This document shows, in pieces, positions 14,941 through 23,526 of a DNA stretch of 45,295 bases. The number at the start of each line of letters is the position of its first letter. The first letter of the stretch is position 1. The stretch spans positions 1-45,295 of the forward strand of contig NZ_JAWDKD010000005.1 in the NCBI RefSeq assembly GCF_032714475.1, in the 5' to 3' direction. The stretch is from Methanolapillus africanus (lineage in GTDB: Archaea > Halobacteriota > Methanosarcinia > Methanosarcinales > Methanosarcinaceae). Both the position numbers and the translations under genes were made by a program. Below the pieces are notes generated by a model. That model was not told the DNA's origin, ran no database searches, and worked only from the letters and a program-made list of their open reading frames with translations.

Positions 14941-16212
14941 TTAATTTTTCTTTGAGAAATATTTGTGCGCGTTTTCAGCCGCCGTCACCACCAAAGTCAC
15001 ACAGGCCTCGATGTCGTTCAAATCCAGAACTTCCACCGGCGAATGAATGTAGCGGGTGGCGATGCTGATAGTGCCGGTCGGAATGCCTTCTTTTGTCAAA
15101 TGAATCGATGTCGCGTCCGTTGTGCCGCCTTCGCCGACGCCGAGCTGAACGTCGATCTTTTTGGATTTGGCGGACTCGCGAATCCATTTTACAACCGTCG
15201 GGTGCGCAATCAAACCGCGTCCGGAAGCGTCTGCGATGGTGACAACCGGTCCTTTGCCGATTTCAAGCGCGGAGTCGTTCTTGGAAATGCCCGGATGGTC
15301 GCCCGGAATCGTCGTGTCGATCGCAATCGCCACGTCCGCGTCCACGGCGTACGCTGAGGTTTTGGCGCCTTTGAGGCCGACTTCTTCCTGAACGGTGCCG
15401 ACCGCACAAACGGTCGCCTCAATCTTTTTGCCTTTCAGACGGCGCATGGCTTCAATCATAATCACGAGGCCGGCGCGGTTGTCAAAGGCTTTGGATGTCA
15501 CGCGGTCGTTCGCCAATTTTTTAAATTCGCGATCGGTCGAAACATAAGTTCCGGCTTCAACGCCCATACCGGCGGCGTCTTCCGTGCTTTTGGCGCCGAT
15601 ATCGATAAACATGTCCGTGTGCTTCACCGGATGTTTGGCGTCTTCGGCCGTCATCACGTGCGGCGGTTTAGAGCCGATCACGCCGTAAAGGTCGCCTTTG
15701 GACCCGTGAACGATCACGCGCTGGTTCAAGAGCGTTTGGTCGAACCAGCCGCCGATTTTGGCGAACTTTAAGAAGCCGTTTTCATCGATTCTTTTGACCA
15801 TGAGGCCGATTTCGTCCATGTGCGCCGCCAGCATGATAGTCGGACCGGTTTTGCTGCCGCGGCGGACAGCAATCAAGTTACCGAGCGGGTCTTCCTGAAT
15901 TTCATCGACGCAGCCGTTCAAATCGTCTTTGGCCATTTTATAAATCCGGTGTTCATCGCCGGAAACGCCGTAAGCGTTGGAATATTTTTCGAGAAGCATG
16001 GAAACGTTGGCGAGGTTTCCTTTGGTCGCGGTTGTTTTGGCTGCCGGTTTTGCAGTCGTTTTGGGTGCTGTTTGGGGGGCCGCTTTCGTCGCAGATGCTG
16101 TTTTGACAGCGGGTTTGGCGGCAGATTTGGGAGCTGCTTTTGTTGTTGTTTTTGCGGTTTTGGACGGAACAGATTTGACAGATGTCGATGGTTTTTTGGA
16201 TTGAACGACCAT
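14941..16212 (-). CDS. M42-family aminopeptidase with an Ala/Lys/Thr/Pro-rich N-terminal tail
   Basis: Zinc- or cobalt-dependent tetrahedral aminopeptidase (TET/FrvX family) that trims peptides in the cytosol. The catalytic part begins near residue 72 (MLLEKYSNAYGVSGDE) and shows AAHMDEIGLM, KAFDNRAG, VQEEVGLKGA, DTTIPGDHPG and the terminal YIHSPVEVL metal histidine. Residues 1-71 are a low-complexity tail rich in Ala, Lys, Thr and Pro (AAPKSAAKPAVKTASATKAA), resembling bacterial/eukaryotic histone-H1-like tails. The tail is probably translated because AAGGA lies seven bases upstream of the first ATG (16212), and no comparable site is needed inside. The tail's role is unknown; it may bind nucleic acid or be a flexible linker. 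Confidence 0.88.
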   Translation of the reverse strand: MVVQSKKPSTSVKSVPSKTAKTTTKAAPKSAAKPAVKTASATKAAPQTAPKTTAKPAAKTTATKGNLANVSMLLEKYSNAYGVSGDEHRIYKMAKDDLNGCVDEIQEDPLGNLIAVRRGSKTGPTIMLAAHMDEIGLMVKRIDENGFLKFAKIGGWFDQTLLNQRVIVHGSKGDLYGVIGSKPPHVMTAEDAKHPVKHTDMFIDIGAKSTEDAAGMGVEAGTYVSTDREFKKLANDRVTSKAFDNRAGLVIMIEAMRRLKGKKIEATVCAVGTVQEEVGLKGAKTSAYAVDADVAIAIDTTIPGDHPGISKNDSALEIGKGPVVTIADASGRGLIAHPTVVKWIRESAKSKKIDVQLGVGEGGTTDATSIHLTKEGIPTGTISIATRYIHSPVEVLDLNDIEACVTLVVTAAENAHKYFSKKN

Positions 16213-16387
16213 GTTTGATTCCTTGCATATTTCTTAAATTATATAGAATTCAAAATATGAATTACAGAGATGAAGGGGTTGAATATTTTTAAAGATTTGT
16301 CTTGAAATTGGTACAAGTCAAAAAGAGAAGAAAAAAGAGAAAAGGAAAGAAGAAAGAGAAGAAAAAAATGAAAAAGAAAAGGGAGCT

Positions 16388-16442
16388 CATTTTTGACGAC
16401 TCGTCAAAAATGACGCCCATAACACGCGCGCACTGCCCGCCT
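16388..16442 (-). repeat. Dispersed GC-rich downstream box, copy 3, with adjoining 25-bp palindrome
   Basis: Read on the minus strand, GGCGGGCAGTGCGCGCGTG then TTATGGGCGTCATTTTT begins a few bases after the stop of the glutamine synthetase homologue. The end runs into the perfect palindrome CATTTTTGACGA-C-TCGTCAAAAATG (16388-16412). A long polypyrimidine tract follows on the coding strand (to about 16315), fitting a terminator. Confidence 0.65.
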
Positions 16443-16450
16443 CAAAAAAG

Positions 16451-17770
16451 TTACAAGTAGCGGTCAATTTCCCACTGGTGGACGCAGCTGATGTAATTAT
16501 CCCATTCGGCATCCGCTTTTTGAATAATGCCTTTGGACAGCATCTCCCCGAGAACATCTTGAAGGAACCGGTCGCACTTGAAATTTTCAACGGCTTCGAT
16601 AAAAGTGCCGGGAAGCGTGCCCATCGAATACGATTCTTTTTCGGATTCGGAATAATCGTGGTTTTCGAAGTTGACGGCGTTGTTTGGCATCGCTTGTTCG
16701 TTGATGCCGGAAATGCCGGCCGACAGAATCAAGGAAAGCGCCAGATACGGATTACAGGAGGCGTCCGGACTTCTGAGTTCGATTTTTGTCGCACGGCCGC
16801 GGGACGACGGGATTTGAATCAGCGAGCAGCGGTCGGCAGTCGACCAGGTAATGTAGTGCGGCGCCTCGCTTTTTTTGACCAGACGTTTGTAGGAATTGAC
16901 GTTCGGGTTAGCGACGGCGCAAATGCCGCGAATGTGTTTGAAAATGCCGCCGATGAAAAAGCGGGCGGCGTCGGACAACATCATTTCCTTGTCCGGATGG
17001 TAAAATTCATTGATGTCGTTTTTCAAAAGGGAAAGCGTAAACGGCATTCCGAGACCTTCTTTGGACGTCATGGGTTTGGGCATAAACGTGGCGTGAAGGC
17101 CGAATTTCTGAGCCGCGTCCTGGATCAGTTGTTTGACGGTGAGAATGTTGTCGGCAATCCGAAGCGCGCTGCCTTCTTTGAGAACGACGGTGTATTGCCC
17201 GATTTCATGTCCCCGGTGAAAAGACATAATGTCGATTTCCGACGCGAAAAGCGAGTGAAGAAGTTCTTTTTTGACTTTTTCAACGGCAACATCGTTTCCG
17301 TATTTGAAATTCGTCACGTCGGAAGCTGATTTTTCCATGTTGCCCGCGCTGAATCCGGCATCCAGCAAAAAGAAGCTGACGGCGGACGAAACATAAAACG
17401 TGTATCCGGCTTGGAAAATTTTGCGGACGACGGTCTTTAAAGCGCTGCGCGGACAGGCTTCAAACGGCTGGCCGTCTAAGTAACTGAGTTCGCAAATGAC
17501 GCGCGCGTACTTTTCGTCTTCCGAAAGATCAATGATTGAAAAGGTGCGCGGATCCGGTTTCAAAACAACGTCCGCGCCGGCCGACCATGCAAAGCCGCCG
17601 GCAGAGTTGTCAAACGGAACGCCTTTGGAGAACGCGGTTTCTAAAAAAGGCGCCGGAACATCAAGTTCACGGAAAACCCCGTCCAAATCCGAAAATTGGA
17701 ACTGAACATACTCAATACCGTTTTCGGAAACACCTTCTAAAATATCTGAAATCGAATTAAACTGAACCAT
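16451..17770 (-). CDS. Glutamine synthetase homologue lacking catalytic metal ligands
   Basis: The 439-residue protein has the whole glutamine synthetase architecture: beta-grasp N-terminus (DLDGVFRELDVPAPFL), ATFMPKPM (residues 227-234), PNVNSYKRLV (289-298) and IELRSPDASCNPYLA (330-344). Key residues are replaced. The ExE of EPEFFLF is A130/S132; the Glu of HHEVAPGQHE are G187 and T194; the metal/ATP His of GSGMH is P243. Arg in TADRCS and Glu331/Arg333 remain. I infer no normal ligase activity and a regulatory, structural or new role. AGGTGA upstream supports the ATG. The second glutamine synthetase-like genes of some methanogens are a possible precedent. Confidence 0.85.
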   Translation of the reverse strand: MVQFNSISDILEGVSENGIEYVQFQFSDLDGVFRELDVPAPFLETAFSKGVPFDNSAGGFAWSAGADVVLKPDPRTFSIIDLSEDEKYARVICELSYLDGQPFEACPRSALKTVVRKIFQAGYTFYVSSAVSFFLLDAGFSAGNMEKSASDVTNFKYGNDVAVEKVKKELLHSLFASEIDIMSFHRGHEIGQYTVVLKEGSALRIADNILTVKQLIQDAAQKFGLHATFMPKPMTSKEGLGMPFTLSLLKNDINEFYHPDKEMMLSDAARFFIGGIFKHIRGICAVANPNVNSYKRLVKKSEAPHYITWSTADRCSLIQIPSSRGRATKIELRSPDASCNPYLALSLILSAGISGINEQAMPNNAVNFENHDYSESEKESYSMGTLPGTFIEAVENFKCDRFLQDVLGEMLSKGIIQKADAEWDNYISCVHQWEIDRYL

Positions 17771-17909
17771 AAAATCACCTGTAAAAACAATATCTGTTCC
17801 TGCAAAATCAAAATTGATGTCTGGAATAATAAGAATTACAAGTATAAATAAAAACGCTCAATTCACAGAGGTTCAGAATAAAATCGGATGCGGGGTTTAG
17901 CGGCGCCGG

Positions 17910-17940
17910 AAAAACGATTGATATAACGCGCGCGGCGGCA
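17910..17940 (-). repeat. Dispersed GC-rich downstream box, copy 4
   Basis: Minus-strand TGCCGCCGCGCGCGTTATAT then CAATCGTTTT, about 100 bases after the stop of the F420H2:NADP oxidoreductase gene and beyond its T-rich terminator. Confidence 0.6.
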
Positions 17941-17945
17941 TTAAA

Positions 17946-18023
17946 AAAGAAAAAATAAAATAAAATAAAATAAAATAAAATAAAAACAGGGTCTGAAAAG
18001 AAAAGGAACGGGAAACATCCCGT
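17946..18023 (-). terminator. Hairpin plus T-rich (TAAAA)n tract after npdG
   Basis: On the minus strand ACGGGA-TGTT-TCCCGT (18008-18023) precedes CCTTTTCTTTTC and then a run of about seven TTTTA units (17951-17986), a pentanucleotide microsatellite. Confidence 0.6.
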
Positions 18024-18041
18024 CCGATTCCGTTATTGTTT

Positions 18042-18767
18042 TTAAACGAATTTAACGCCGGCGTGTCTTAACGCTTTGTTCATTTTGGCGACGTTTAAGA
18101 GAAGCGGCGTGATCGGCTCGGTGAGCGCGGCGGCTTCCAAGGGTCCGACATCGACCGGGTTCAGGCCGGGAATGTCGCAAACAAGCTGCATGATGACGTC
18201 TTTGGTTTGTTTGTTGTTGCCGCAGACGGCAATGTCCAAGTTAAACGGCTGGTCGAAGTCTTCGAGCCTTTTTGCAGAAACGTTGTGGAAAGACGCGACA
18301 AGGTCGACGGAATTCGGAAGCATCGCCTGAATTTCTTTGGCGGCGCTGCCGGATTGCGGAACAGCGTAACAGAAGTAGTCTGCGTTGTATTCTTCGGGAT
18401 CGACTTCAATTTTAATGGAGTCGGTTGCCATGTTCAAGTAACAGCGGTCTTTAATCATCGGAACGACGACTGAAAGAACGACCTGATTGTTGCAAAGCGC
18501 CGGTTTGATGTAGGAGAGCGTTTCCGGCACTTGGTCGTAACGGATCGCAATCACAACAACATCAGCGGCTTCGGTTGCCGCTTTGTTTTCATCGCCGCGG
18601 ATGCTGGACGGAAGCGAGCGTTCTTTCAAAAACGCGGTGTATTCCGCTGCCGCCGCTTCTGCACGATCTTTGTCGCGCGAGCCGACGATAACGTCATGTT
18701 TTTGTCCCCATCGAAGCGCAAATCCTTTACCAATGTTTCCGGTTCCACCTAATATCGCAATTTTCAT
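18042..18767 (-). CDS. npdG: F420H2:NADP oxidoreductase
   Basis: Transfers hydride between coenzyme F420H2 and NADP, giving NADPH for biosynthesis in methanogens. The 241-residue length is typical. The N-terminal dinucleotide fold reads ILGGTGNIGKGFALRWG (residues 4-20), followed by VGSRDKDRAE, whose Ser/Arg fit binding of the NADP 2'-phosphate. VVVIAIRYDQVPETL and the C-terminal MNKALRHAGVKFV also fit. GGTGAT upstream of the ATG supports the start. Monocistronic, followed by a hairpin terminator and a GC-rich box. It is the only gene here directly tied to methanogen F420 chemistry. Confidence 0.9.
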   Translation of the reverse strand: MKIAILGGTGNIGKGFALRWGQKHDVIVGSRDKDRAEAAAAEYTAFLKERSLPSSIRGDENKAATEAADVVVIAIRYDQVPETLSYIKPALCNNQVVLSVVVPMIKDRCYLNMATDSIKIEVDPEEYNADYFCYAVPQSGSAAKEIQAMLPNSVDLVASFHNVSAKRLEDFDQPFNLDIAVCGNNKQTKDVIMQLVCDIPGLNPVDVGPLEAAALTEPITPLLLNVAKMNKALRHAGVKFV

Positions 18768-19000
18768 GATTTATCACCAATATAAATTATCGTTTTTGAA
18801 AATTATCAAATTCAAACAAAAACGAAGCAATATATAAAGGATTTGCTCAGGACGAAAAATTCAAAACAGAAAAAACGACAACAGAGGAAAAGAATCAAAA
18901 TAAAATAATACATTAAAATGAAGTTCGTTAAATAGCTTTTGATTGGAATTGATTTATAATAAATATATATTAGGAACCGACGTCTGCTTTTGGACGGCGG

Positions 19001-19036
19001 CGTCAAAAATGATCGCGATAACGCACGCGGCGGCGG
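19001..19036 (-). repeat. Dispersed GC-rich downstream box, copy 5
   Basis: Minus-strand CGCCGCCGCGTGCGTTATCG then CGATCATTTTTGACG, located past the terminator hairpin of the mscS-type gene, same strand. Confidence 0.6.
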
Positions 19037-19071
19037 TGCGAAAAAAGAAATGAAAAAGAAAAAAGATTCAA

Positions 19072-19093
19072 AATACGGATGAACATCCGTATT
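19072..19093 (-). terminator. Terminator hairpin after the mscS-type gene
   Basis: Perfect nine-base arms AATACGGAT/ATCCGTATT around GAAC, 15 bases past the stop, followed on the minus strand by a T-rich run. Confidence 0.65.
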
Positions 19094-19108
19094 TCGAAGA
19101 AGAAAATA

Positions 19109-19864
19109 TTATTCAAAATGCGTCAGCAGTTCTTCTTTGACGTCATTCAAAATAGTGGCGTAGTTTTCCTGGCTGACCCAGGCGCGGATTTGAAGATCGG
19201 CGGTTGCGTCCGTGATGTTTGAAATATAAATTTTCGGTTCCGGCGTTTTGAGAATGGCCGGATTTTTGTTCAAAACATCCATGACGGCTTTGACGGTTCC
19301 GTCCGAATTGTTGACGAGTTTAAAGGTCATCGTCAAATCAAAGCGGCGGGTCGGCAAGCGGGTGGTGTTGACGATCGGCGCGTTCCAAACCATTTTGTTC
19401 GGAACCATGATAAAAACGTTGTCGGCTGTGACCAATTCCGTCGCCATGATGCCGATGGTTTTGATTGAACCGGTTTGTCCGGCGATGGTCACGTTGTCGT
19501 CGACTTTAAACGGTCCCAAAACCGCAATCCAGATGCCGGCCGCCAGATTGGTGAGCGTGTCCTGAAGACCAAAGCCCAAAATCAAACCGATCACGGCGGA
19601 AAGTCCCAAGATGACGGACGCGACGGAAACGCCGACCGCGCTGACGGTCGCCAGCAGAACGGCCACATATAACAAAATCGTTAACAACTGGATTAAAATA
19701 GAAGAGACGAGAGCCGGCAAGTTTGTTTTGCCGAACATTCTTTTGAAAACGCTGACAATGATCCGGGCGATAATGAACCCGATGATTAAAACAATGAGCG
19801 CGAAAACCAAATCCGCGATCAATAAATCCGTATACGGAATTGAAATCTCTAAAAATTCAAGCAT
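19109..19864 (-). CDS. Small-conductance mechanosensitive channel (MscS family)
   Basis: Membrane channel that opens on hypo-osmotic shock. The 251-residue protein has membrane helices at about 13-36, 52-78 and a Gly/Ala-rich pore helix at 80-108 (VSVASVILGLSAVIGLILGF, then GLQDTLTNLAAGI). The MscS beta domain follows (FKVDDNVTIAGQTGSIKTIG and the conserved FIMVPNKMVWNAPIVN), then an alpha/beta C-terminal domain. GAGGT seven bases upstream fixes the start. A TATA-like GTTATATATTT is at 19995-20005. Confidence 0.9.
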   Translation of the reverse strand: MLEFLEISIPYTDLLIADLVFALIVLIIGFIIARIIVSVFKRMFGKTNLPALVSSILIQLLTILLYVAVLLATVSAVGVSVASVILGLSAVIGLILGFGLQDTLTNLAAGIWIAVLGPFKVDDNVTIAGQTGSIKTIGIMATELVTADNVFIMVPNKMVWNAPIVNTTRLPTRRFDLTMTFKLVNNSDGTVKAVMDVLNKNPAILKTPEPKIYISNITDATADLQIRAWVSQENYATILNDVKEELLTHFE

Positions 19865-19994
19865 AAAAAAACCTCAACAATTCAGATAATATTTCAGATA
19901 ATATTATTTAGTTTTATGATTCTCATAAACAGTTCCGCAATTTCAATAACAGGCGGTGAATCATAAAAGTATTAGACATAATATAATAATTTCT

Positions 19995-20005
19995 AAATAT
20001 ATAAC
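19995..20005 (-). promoter_or_regulatory. TATA-like element for the mscS-type gene
   Basis: Minus-strand GTTATATATTT, identical to that of glyA, about 130 bp upstream of the start codon; it implies a leader of around 105 nt. Confidence 0.35.
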
Positions 20006-20033
20006 ATATCCGATTTGTTCAGATTTTGGACCA

Positions 20034-20290
20034 TTCGGAATCAGATTCTGAAAACCAATCCATTCAGAATCAGATTCTGAAAATCAGTTCACTCAGACAG
20101 ATTCTGAAAATCAGTTCATTCAGAACAGATTCTGAGAATCAATTCATTTGAAATCAGATTCGTTCAGAATTGAAACGAAACATATAAAACGGATTCGTGA
20201 TTATTAGATTCAATATTATTATACGCCTGTTATAATTCAACCGCTGACGCATGTTTATTATAACGGCAGAGCCACACCGATTATAATCGG
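20034..20290 (+). promoter_or_regulatory. Iterated palindromic repeats between divergent genes
   Basis: Four to five units of 26-30 bp (20034-20172) share CAGAATCAGATTCTG, a perfect palindrome about an A, followed by AAAATCAGTTCATT. Farther right are GTTATAAT/ATTATAAC arms (about 20229-20264) and the perfect palindrome CCGATTATAATCGG (20277-20290). They lie between the leftward mscS-type gene and the rightward gene at 20392. Repeated dyads in a divergent promoter region suggest an operator array; no regulator is assigned. Confidence 0.55.
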
Positions 20291-20391
20291 TCCATTTTTA
20301 AATAAATTCATCACATTCAATTCAATTTATTCACATTAAATTCAGCTTATTCATTTAAATTCACAGATTTTTGACAACGGATACGGATACC

Positions 20392-21615
20392 ATGAAACAA
20401 GAACTGGTTCAGCTTTTAACGGAAATGTTCAAGTCTTACGGATACAAAACGGACGAGGGCGCCTTTTGCGATATTATCGGCAAGCGGCAGGATTATGAAA
20501 TTTGGGTCAAGTGCGACCTGGACGGAAATTTGGATACGCTTGAGCGTTTCACCCAGCAATCCAACGGCAAAAACAGCCTCTATATTACGACCAAACGGAT
20601 CAAAGGCGGCGACGAAACGGTTAAAAGATATGCGGAAGACACCGGCGTTATGATTTGGGACCGGGACGAGTTGGCCAAGAACGTCGGCGCGTTTATGCTG
20701 GCGAATTTAAGCCGCGAAACCTTGGAAATGGTGGTCGGCAGCTACTGTTTGGAATCCGTCATCGACCAAAAAAAAAACTTTGATCCTGTAAGCGCTTTTG
20801 CTAATTCTAAGAATCCGAACGCGCCGGAAAAACCTGAATTTTTCGAACACAACGACGCTGTTTTTGAACCGCCCGCCGAAGAATCCGGGTTGCCGAGTTT
20901 TATGACGCCGGCCGCTGCGGAAGAAATGGCGTTCAACAATTATTCGCCGGAACCGAAAAGCGAATACATTGTCGCCGAGTCTAAGAAACCGGAAATGCGG
21001 CAAGCGCCCAAACCGGAAACACCGATCAGCGACAAATTCAAAACAGAACGCAAAGAAATCATTGCCGTTCGCGCCTCCAAGCTGAATATGCCGATTGAAA
21101 AGGCGGTCGCCGTCGGAAAATCATCATTCGGCGAAGTGAAAGACGTTGTTTTAAAATTTGTTCCGTACTGGAAATACGATTATACCATCAGCGTGGACCG
21201 CCGGATGGGCTCCGAACAAATTAAAATGTCGGCGTCCGGAGACGGTATTTACAATGCGATCACCGGTATGGAAGATGAAATCGAACTCGGAGAGATTACT
21301 GAACAAACCGAGATTCCGGACATTGAATACGTGCTCAAGCAGCCGAAAGTGACCAAAGAGGAAATCAAGGCGAAGATTTTGGAAAAATTGATTAAGGAAC
21401 ACACGCAGCAGGTGAAATCCAACAACACCGACGCGCAATCGATTATTTACCAAAACAAGACGTTTAAGCCGCTGGAAAAAGATTTTGACATCAAGATCAA
21501 TCAGGTTTTCGCGTCCGTTTGGGAAGTCAAAGGCAAAAAGGATTGCATTGAAATCAACGCCTATAATTCTCAGCAATTGACAAATCCGGCCGACGACGGC
21601 GCCGAGTTTGTTTAA
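20392..21615 (+). CDS. Hypothetical protein, possible restriction-endonuclease-like N-terminal domain
   Basis: Unnamed 407-residue protein. Residues 1-110 alternate beta and alpha (EIWVKCDLDGNLDTLERF, SLYITTKRIKGGDETVKRYA, GVMIWDRDELAKNV) in the manner of a PD-(D/E)xK or Mrr-like fold, but I do not see a complete catalytic triad. Residues 120-220 are Pro/Glu-rich linker. The C-terminal ~180 residues form a separate alpha/beta domain (KFVPYWKYDYTISVDRR, KPLEKDFDIKINQVFASVWE). I chose the ATG at 20392; an in-frame TTG at 20371 is possible. No clear Shine-Dalgarno. It sits alone behind the palindrome array. Confidence 0.7.
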   Translation: MKQELVQLLTEMFKSYGYKTDEGAFCDIIGKRQDYEIWVKCDLDGNLDTLERFTQQSNGKNSLYITTKRIKGGDETVKRYAEDTGVMIWDRDELAKNVGAFMLANLSRETLEMVVGSYCLESVIDQKKNFDPVSAFANSKNPNAPEKPEFFEHNDAVFEPPAEESGLPSFMTPAAAEEMAFNNYSPEPKSEYIVAESKKPEMRQAPKPETPISDKFKTERKEIIAVRASKLNMPIEKAVAVGKSSFGEVKDVVLKFVPYWKYDYTISVDRRMGSEQIKMSASGDGIYNAITGMEDEIELGEITEQTEIPDIEYVLKQPKVTKEEIKAKILEKLIKEHTQQVKSNNTDAQSIIYQNKTFKPLEKDFDIKINQVFASVWEVKGKKDCIEINAYNSQQLTNPADDGAEFV

Positions 21616-21894
21616 ATGTTTGATTGATCAAAATGTGAAACGAATAAAATAGATGAAATGAAAACTGATTCAGCCGAAACGCATTGAAAAGTTTTATATT
21701 CTTTCACATTTTTACTTTTTATTCATTTTTGATCTTCGGTAACGGCGAAGATTAATAGAAACATTAATATAAAATGTTATAGATTAAAAGGACATATAAA
21801 ACAATCCGTACCGATCAAAGACGGTATATTTTATATACTAAATCCGTCATGACTATTATTCTTATTAACTAATTCAATAAAACGAGGTAAAAAT

Positions 21895-22215
21895 ATGGTT
21901 ACAATTACAGATGAAGCCATTACGGCTCTGAACGGTGTTTTGGACGAACAAAACAAGAAGGATCACTACCTGCGCGTCTTTATCGCCGGTCTCGGATGCA
22001 GCGGCCCGTCCTACGGCCTCTCCCTGGACAATGAAATCGGCAGCGACGACAAGACAACGGAAATCAAAGGCGTCAAATTCGTTTACGAAGGCGAGCTTGA
22101 GAAAACCATTGAAAACTTGGTCATCGACTACATCGACAACGAAATGGGTACCGGATTCATCGTTGAAGACCCGACGGCCATGCAATGCGGCGGCGGATGC
22201 GCCGGATGCCATTAA
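21895..22215 (+). CDS. HesB/IscA-like (A-type) iron-sulfur protein
   Basis: A 106-residue protein of the HesB/IscA/ErpA fold, associated with FeS cluster carriage. N-terminal MVTITDEAITALNGVLDEQ and the strand YLRVFIAGLGCSGPSYGLSL with the first cysteine (near 37) match the family. The C-terminal cysteines are CGGGCAGC (near 98-105) instead of the usual CGCG, a common archaeal variation that may alter the ligand set. The ATG follows GAGGT by six bases. Alone, with its own hairpin terminator. Confidence 0.82.
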   Translation: MVTITDEAITALNGVLDEQNKKDHYLRVFIAGLGCSGPSYGLSLDNEIGSDDKTTEIKGVKFVYEGELEKTIENLVIDYIDNEMGTGFIVEDPTAMQCGGGCAGCH

Positions 22216-22223
22216 TTTGAAAC

Positions 22224-22245
22224 GTCAGCCTGCGGCTGACTTTTC
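22224..22245 (+). terminator. Terminator hairpin after the HesB-like gene
   Basis: GTCAGCC-TGC-GGCTGAC (22224-22240) followed by TTTTCGTTCTTTTTTC, nine bases after the stop. Confidence 0.75.
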
Positions 22246-22302
22246 GTTCTTTTTTCTTTTTTTATTTTTCTTTTTTGTATTTTCTTCTTTTGTTTTCGTT
22301 TC

Positions 22303-22345
22303 TGCGGCAGCGTGCGCGCGCGTTATGGCGTTCATTTTTGAAGAC
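22303..22345 (+). repeat. Dispersed GC-rich downstream box, copy 6
   Basis: GCGGCAGCGTGCGCGCGCG then TTATGGCGTTCATTTTTGAAG, directly after the poly-T terminator tract of the HesB-like gene. Confidence 0.7.
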
Positions 22346-22474
22346 TTTCTATAAAAGCGGCAGACGGTTTTGCCGATTTGGATTTGAAAAAAGCGAATAT
22401 CTTTTATATTTTAGGTCAAATTATGATTCACATTTTTGTTTAGAATTGAAAATAAGGATTTGGAGAAATAAAAT

Positions 22475-22822
22475 ATGTTTCCGGGAATGGGCCGTGGCAT
22501 GAACCCGAAAAAGGTTCAGGGAATGATGAAGCAATTAGGCATCGACATGATTGAAATTGAAAACGCCGAACAAGTGATTATTAAAACAACGGACGGCGAC
22601 ATTATTATTGAGAATCCGGCGGTTTCGATCATGCGGGCGCAAGGCGTCGACACCTATCAAATCAACGGCGACGTCAAAAAGATGCCGAAGCAGCTGACCA
22701 TTCCGGATGAAGACGTCCGTCTCGTTTGCGAGCAAACCGGCGTCGGCGCGGAAGAAGCCAAAGCAGCTTTGGAAGCAGCGAACGGCGATTTGGCGGAAGC
22801 CATTTTGTCGCTGTCGGCGTAA
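22475..22822 (+). CDS. nac: Nascent polypeptide-associated complex protein
   Basis: Archaeal homodimeric NAC that binds ribosomes and nascent chains. The 115-residue length is typical. An N-terminal Met/Gly-rich segment (MFPGMGRGMNPKKVQGMMKQ) leads to the NAC beta-barrel (about 25-75: EQVIIKTTDGDIIIENPAV, TYQINGD). A C-terminal UBA domain (about 78-113: DEDVRLVCEQTGVGAEEAKA, NGDLAEAILSLS) follows. Weak GGAGA lies upstream of the ATG. Monocistronic. Confidence 0.93.
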   Translation: MFPGMGRGMNPKKVQGMMKQLGIDMIEIENAEQVIIKTTDGDIIIENPAVSIMRAQGVDTYQINGDVKKMPKQLTIPDEDVRLVCEQTGVGAEEAKAALEAANGDLAEAILSLSA

Positions 22823-23526
22823 AACATAAAAAAAAGCAAAACCAAAGCAGAAAATAATAAAACGAGAAGTAAAAAACAAATAAAAGAGAAGGCGGCTCTG
22901 AAATAAAACAAAAGAGCCGAATTTTCAACTTTTTTTAAATTAATTTTTAATTAAATCATGACTTTTGATTTCTTTCGTCCACCGTTTTTAGGATGAACTT
23001 TCTCAGTTCCGGAACGGTCGCCGGAAATTTTTCATCTTTTTTGAAACTTGGAATGTTTTAAAAATAATAATTTTAATCTAAATATCATAATTCCAATATT
23101 TTATATATAAATCTTGTTATATTTTTTATATAACAATAGATTCCAAATATAACTGATATTTAGTAGTAGAATTATGTCTTCATTATAGAATTATTAATTG
23201 ATATATAACAAAATACCCAACGACTATTGAAAATATATTTTTTATAGAAATTTTTAAATATTTAAGAAAACATAATAGAAAGAATATTAATGCTGTGAAA
23301 AAATGTTGTTTCCTCAAAAACTGAAAAGAAATAGACAACATGAAGCAATGATTACTGATTTTAAAATCGGCTTTCGTAAAGATCAGCATTATTATTTGAA
23401 AAATAAAAACGTTTTTAAAATAATAACTTTGACTGAAACGATATTGCGCGAATATAGAATATATATAATTTATTGTATAAAATAAATTTTTATTTTTACC
23501 ATAAATAATAAAGGGAGAGATAGATT
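22823..23526 (+). other. Long AT-rich intergenic region before the surface-protein island
   Basis: Holds a short minus-strand coding-like remnant (22956-23051, listed separately) and otherwise only very AT-rich sequence. The 3' part (about 23365-23425: GTAAAGATC..CATTA, AAAAATAAAAACG, TTTAAAATAAT) matches the leader of the next surface gene (25294-25345), so the promoter regions are duplicated too. A TATA-rich stretch at 23453-23483 is the likely promoter. Confidence 0.5.
22956..23051 (-). pseudogene. Short coding-like remnant
   Basis: One minus-strand frame reads PSFKKDEKFPATVPELRKFI then LKTVDERNQKS and a TGA stop, with codon use like the genes and unlike the surrounding AT-rich DNA. Just upstream of it (23058-23060) the frame has a stop and there is no start codon. 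It looks like the 3' end of a lost gene. Confidence 0.4.
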
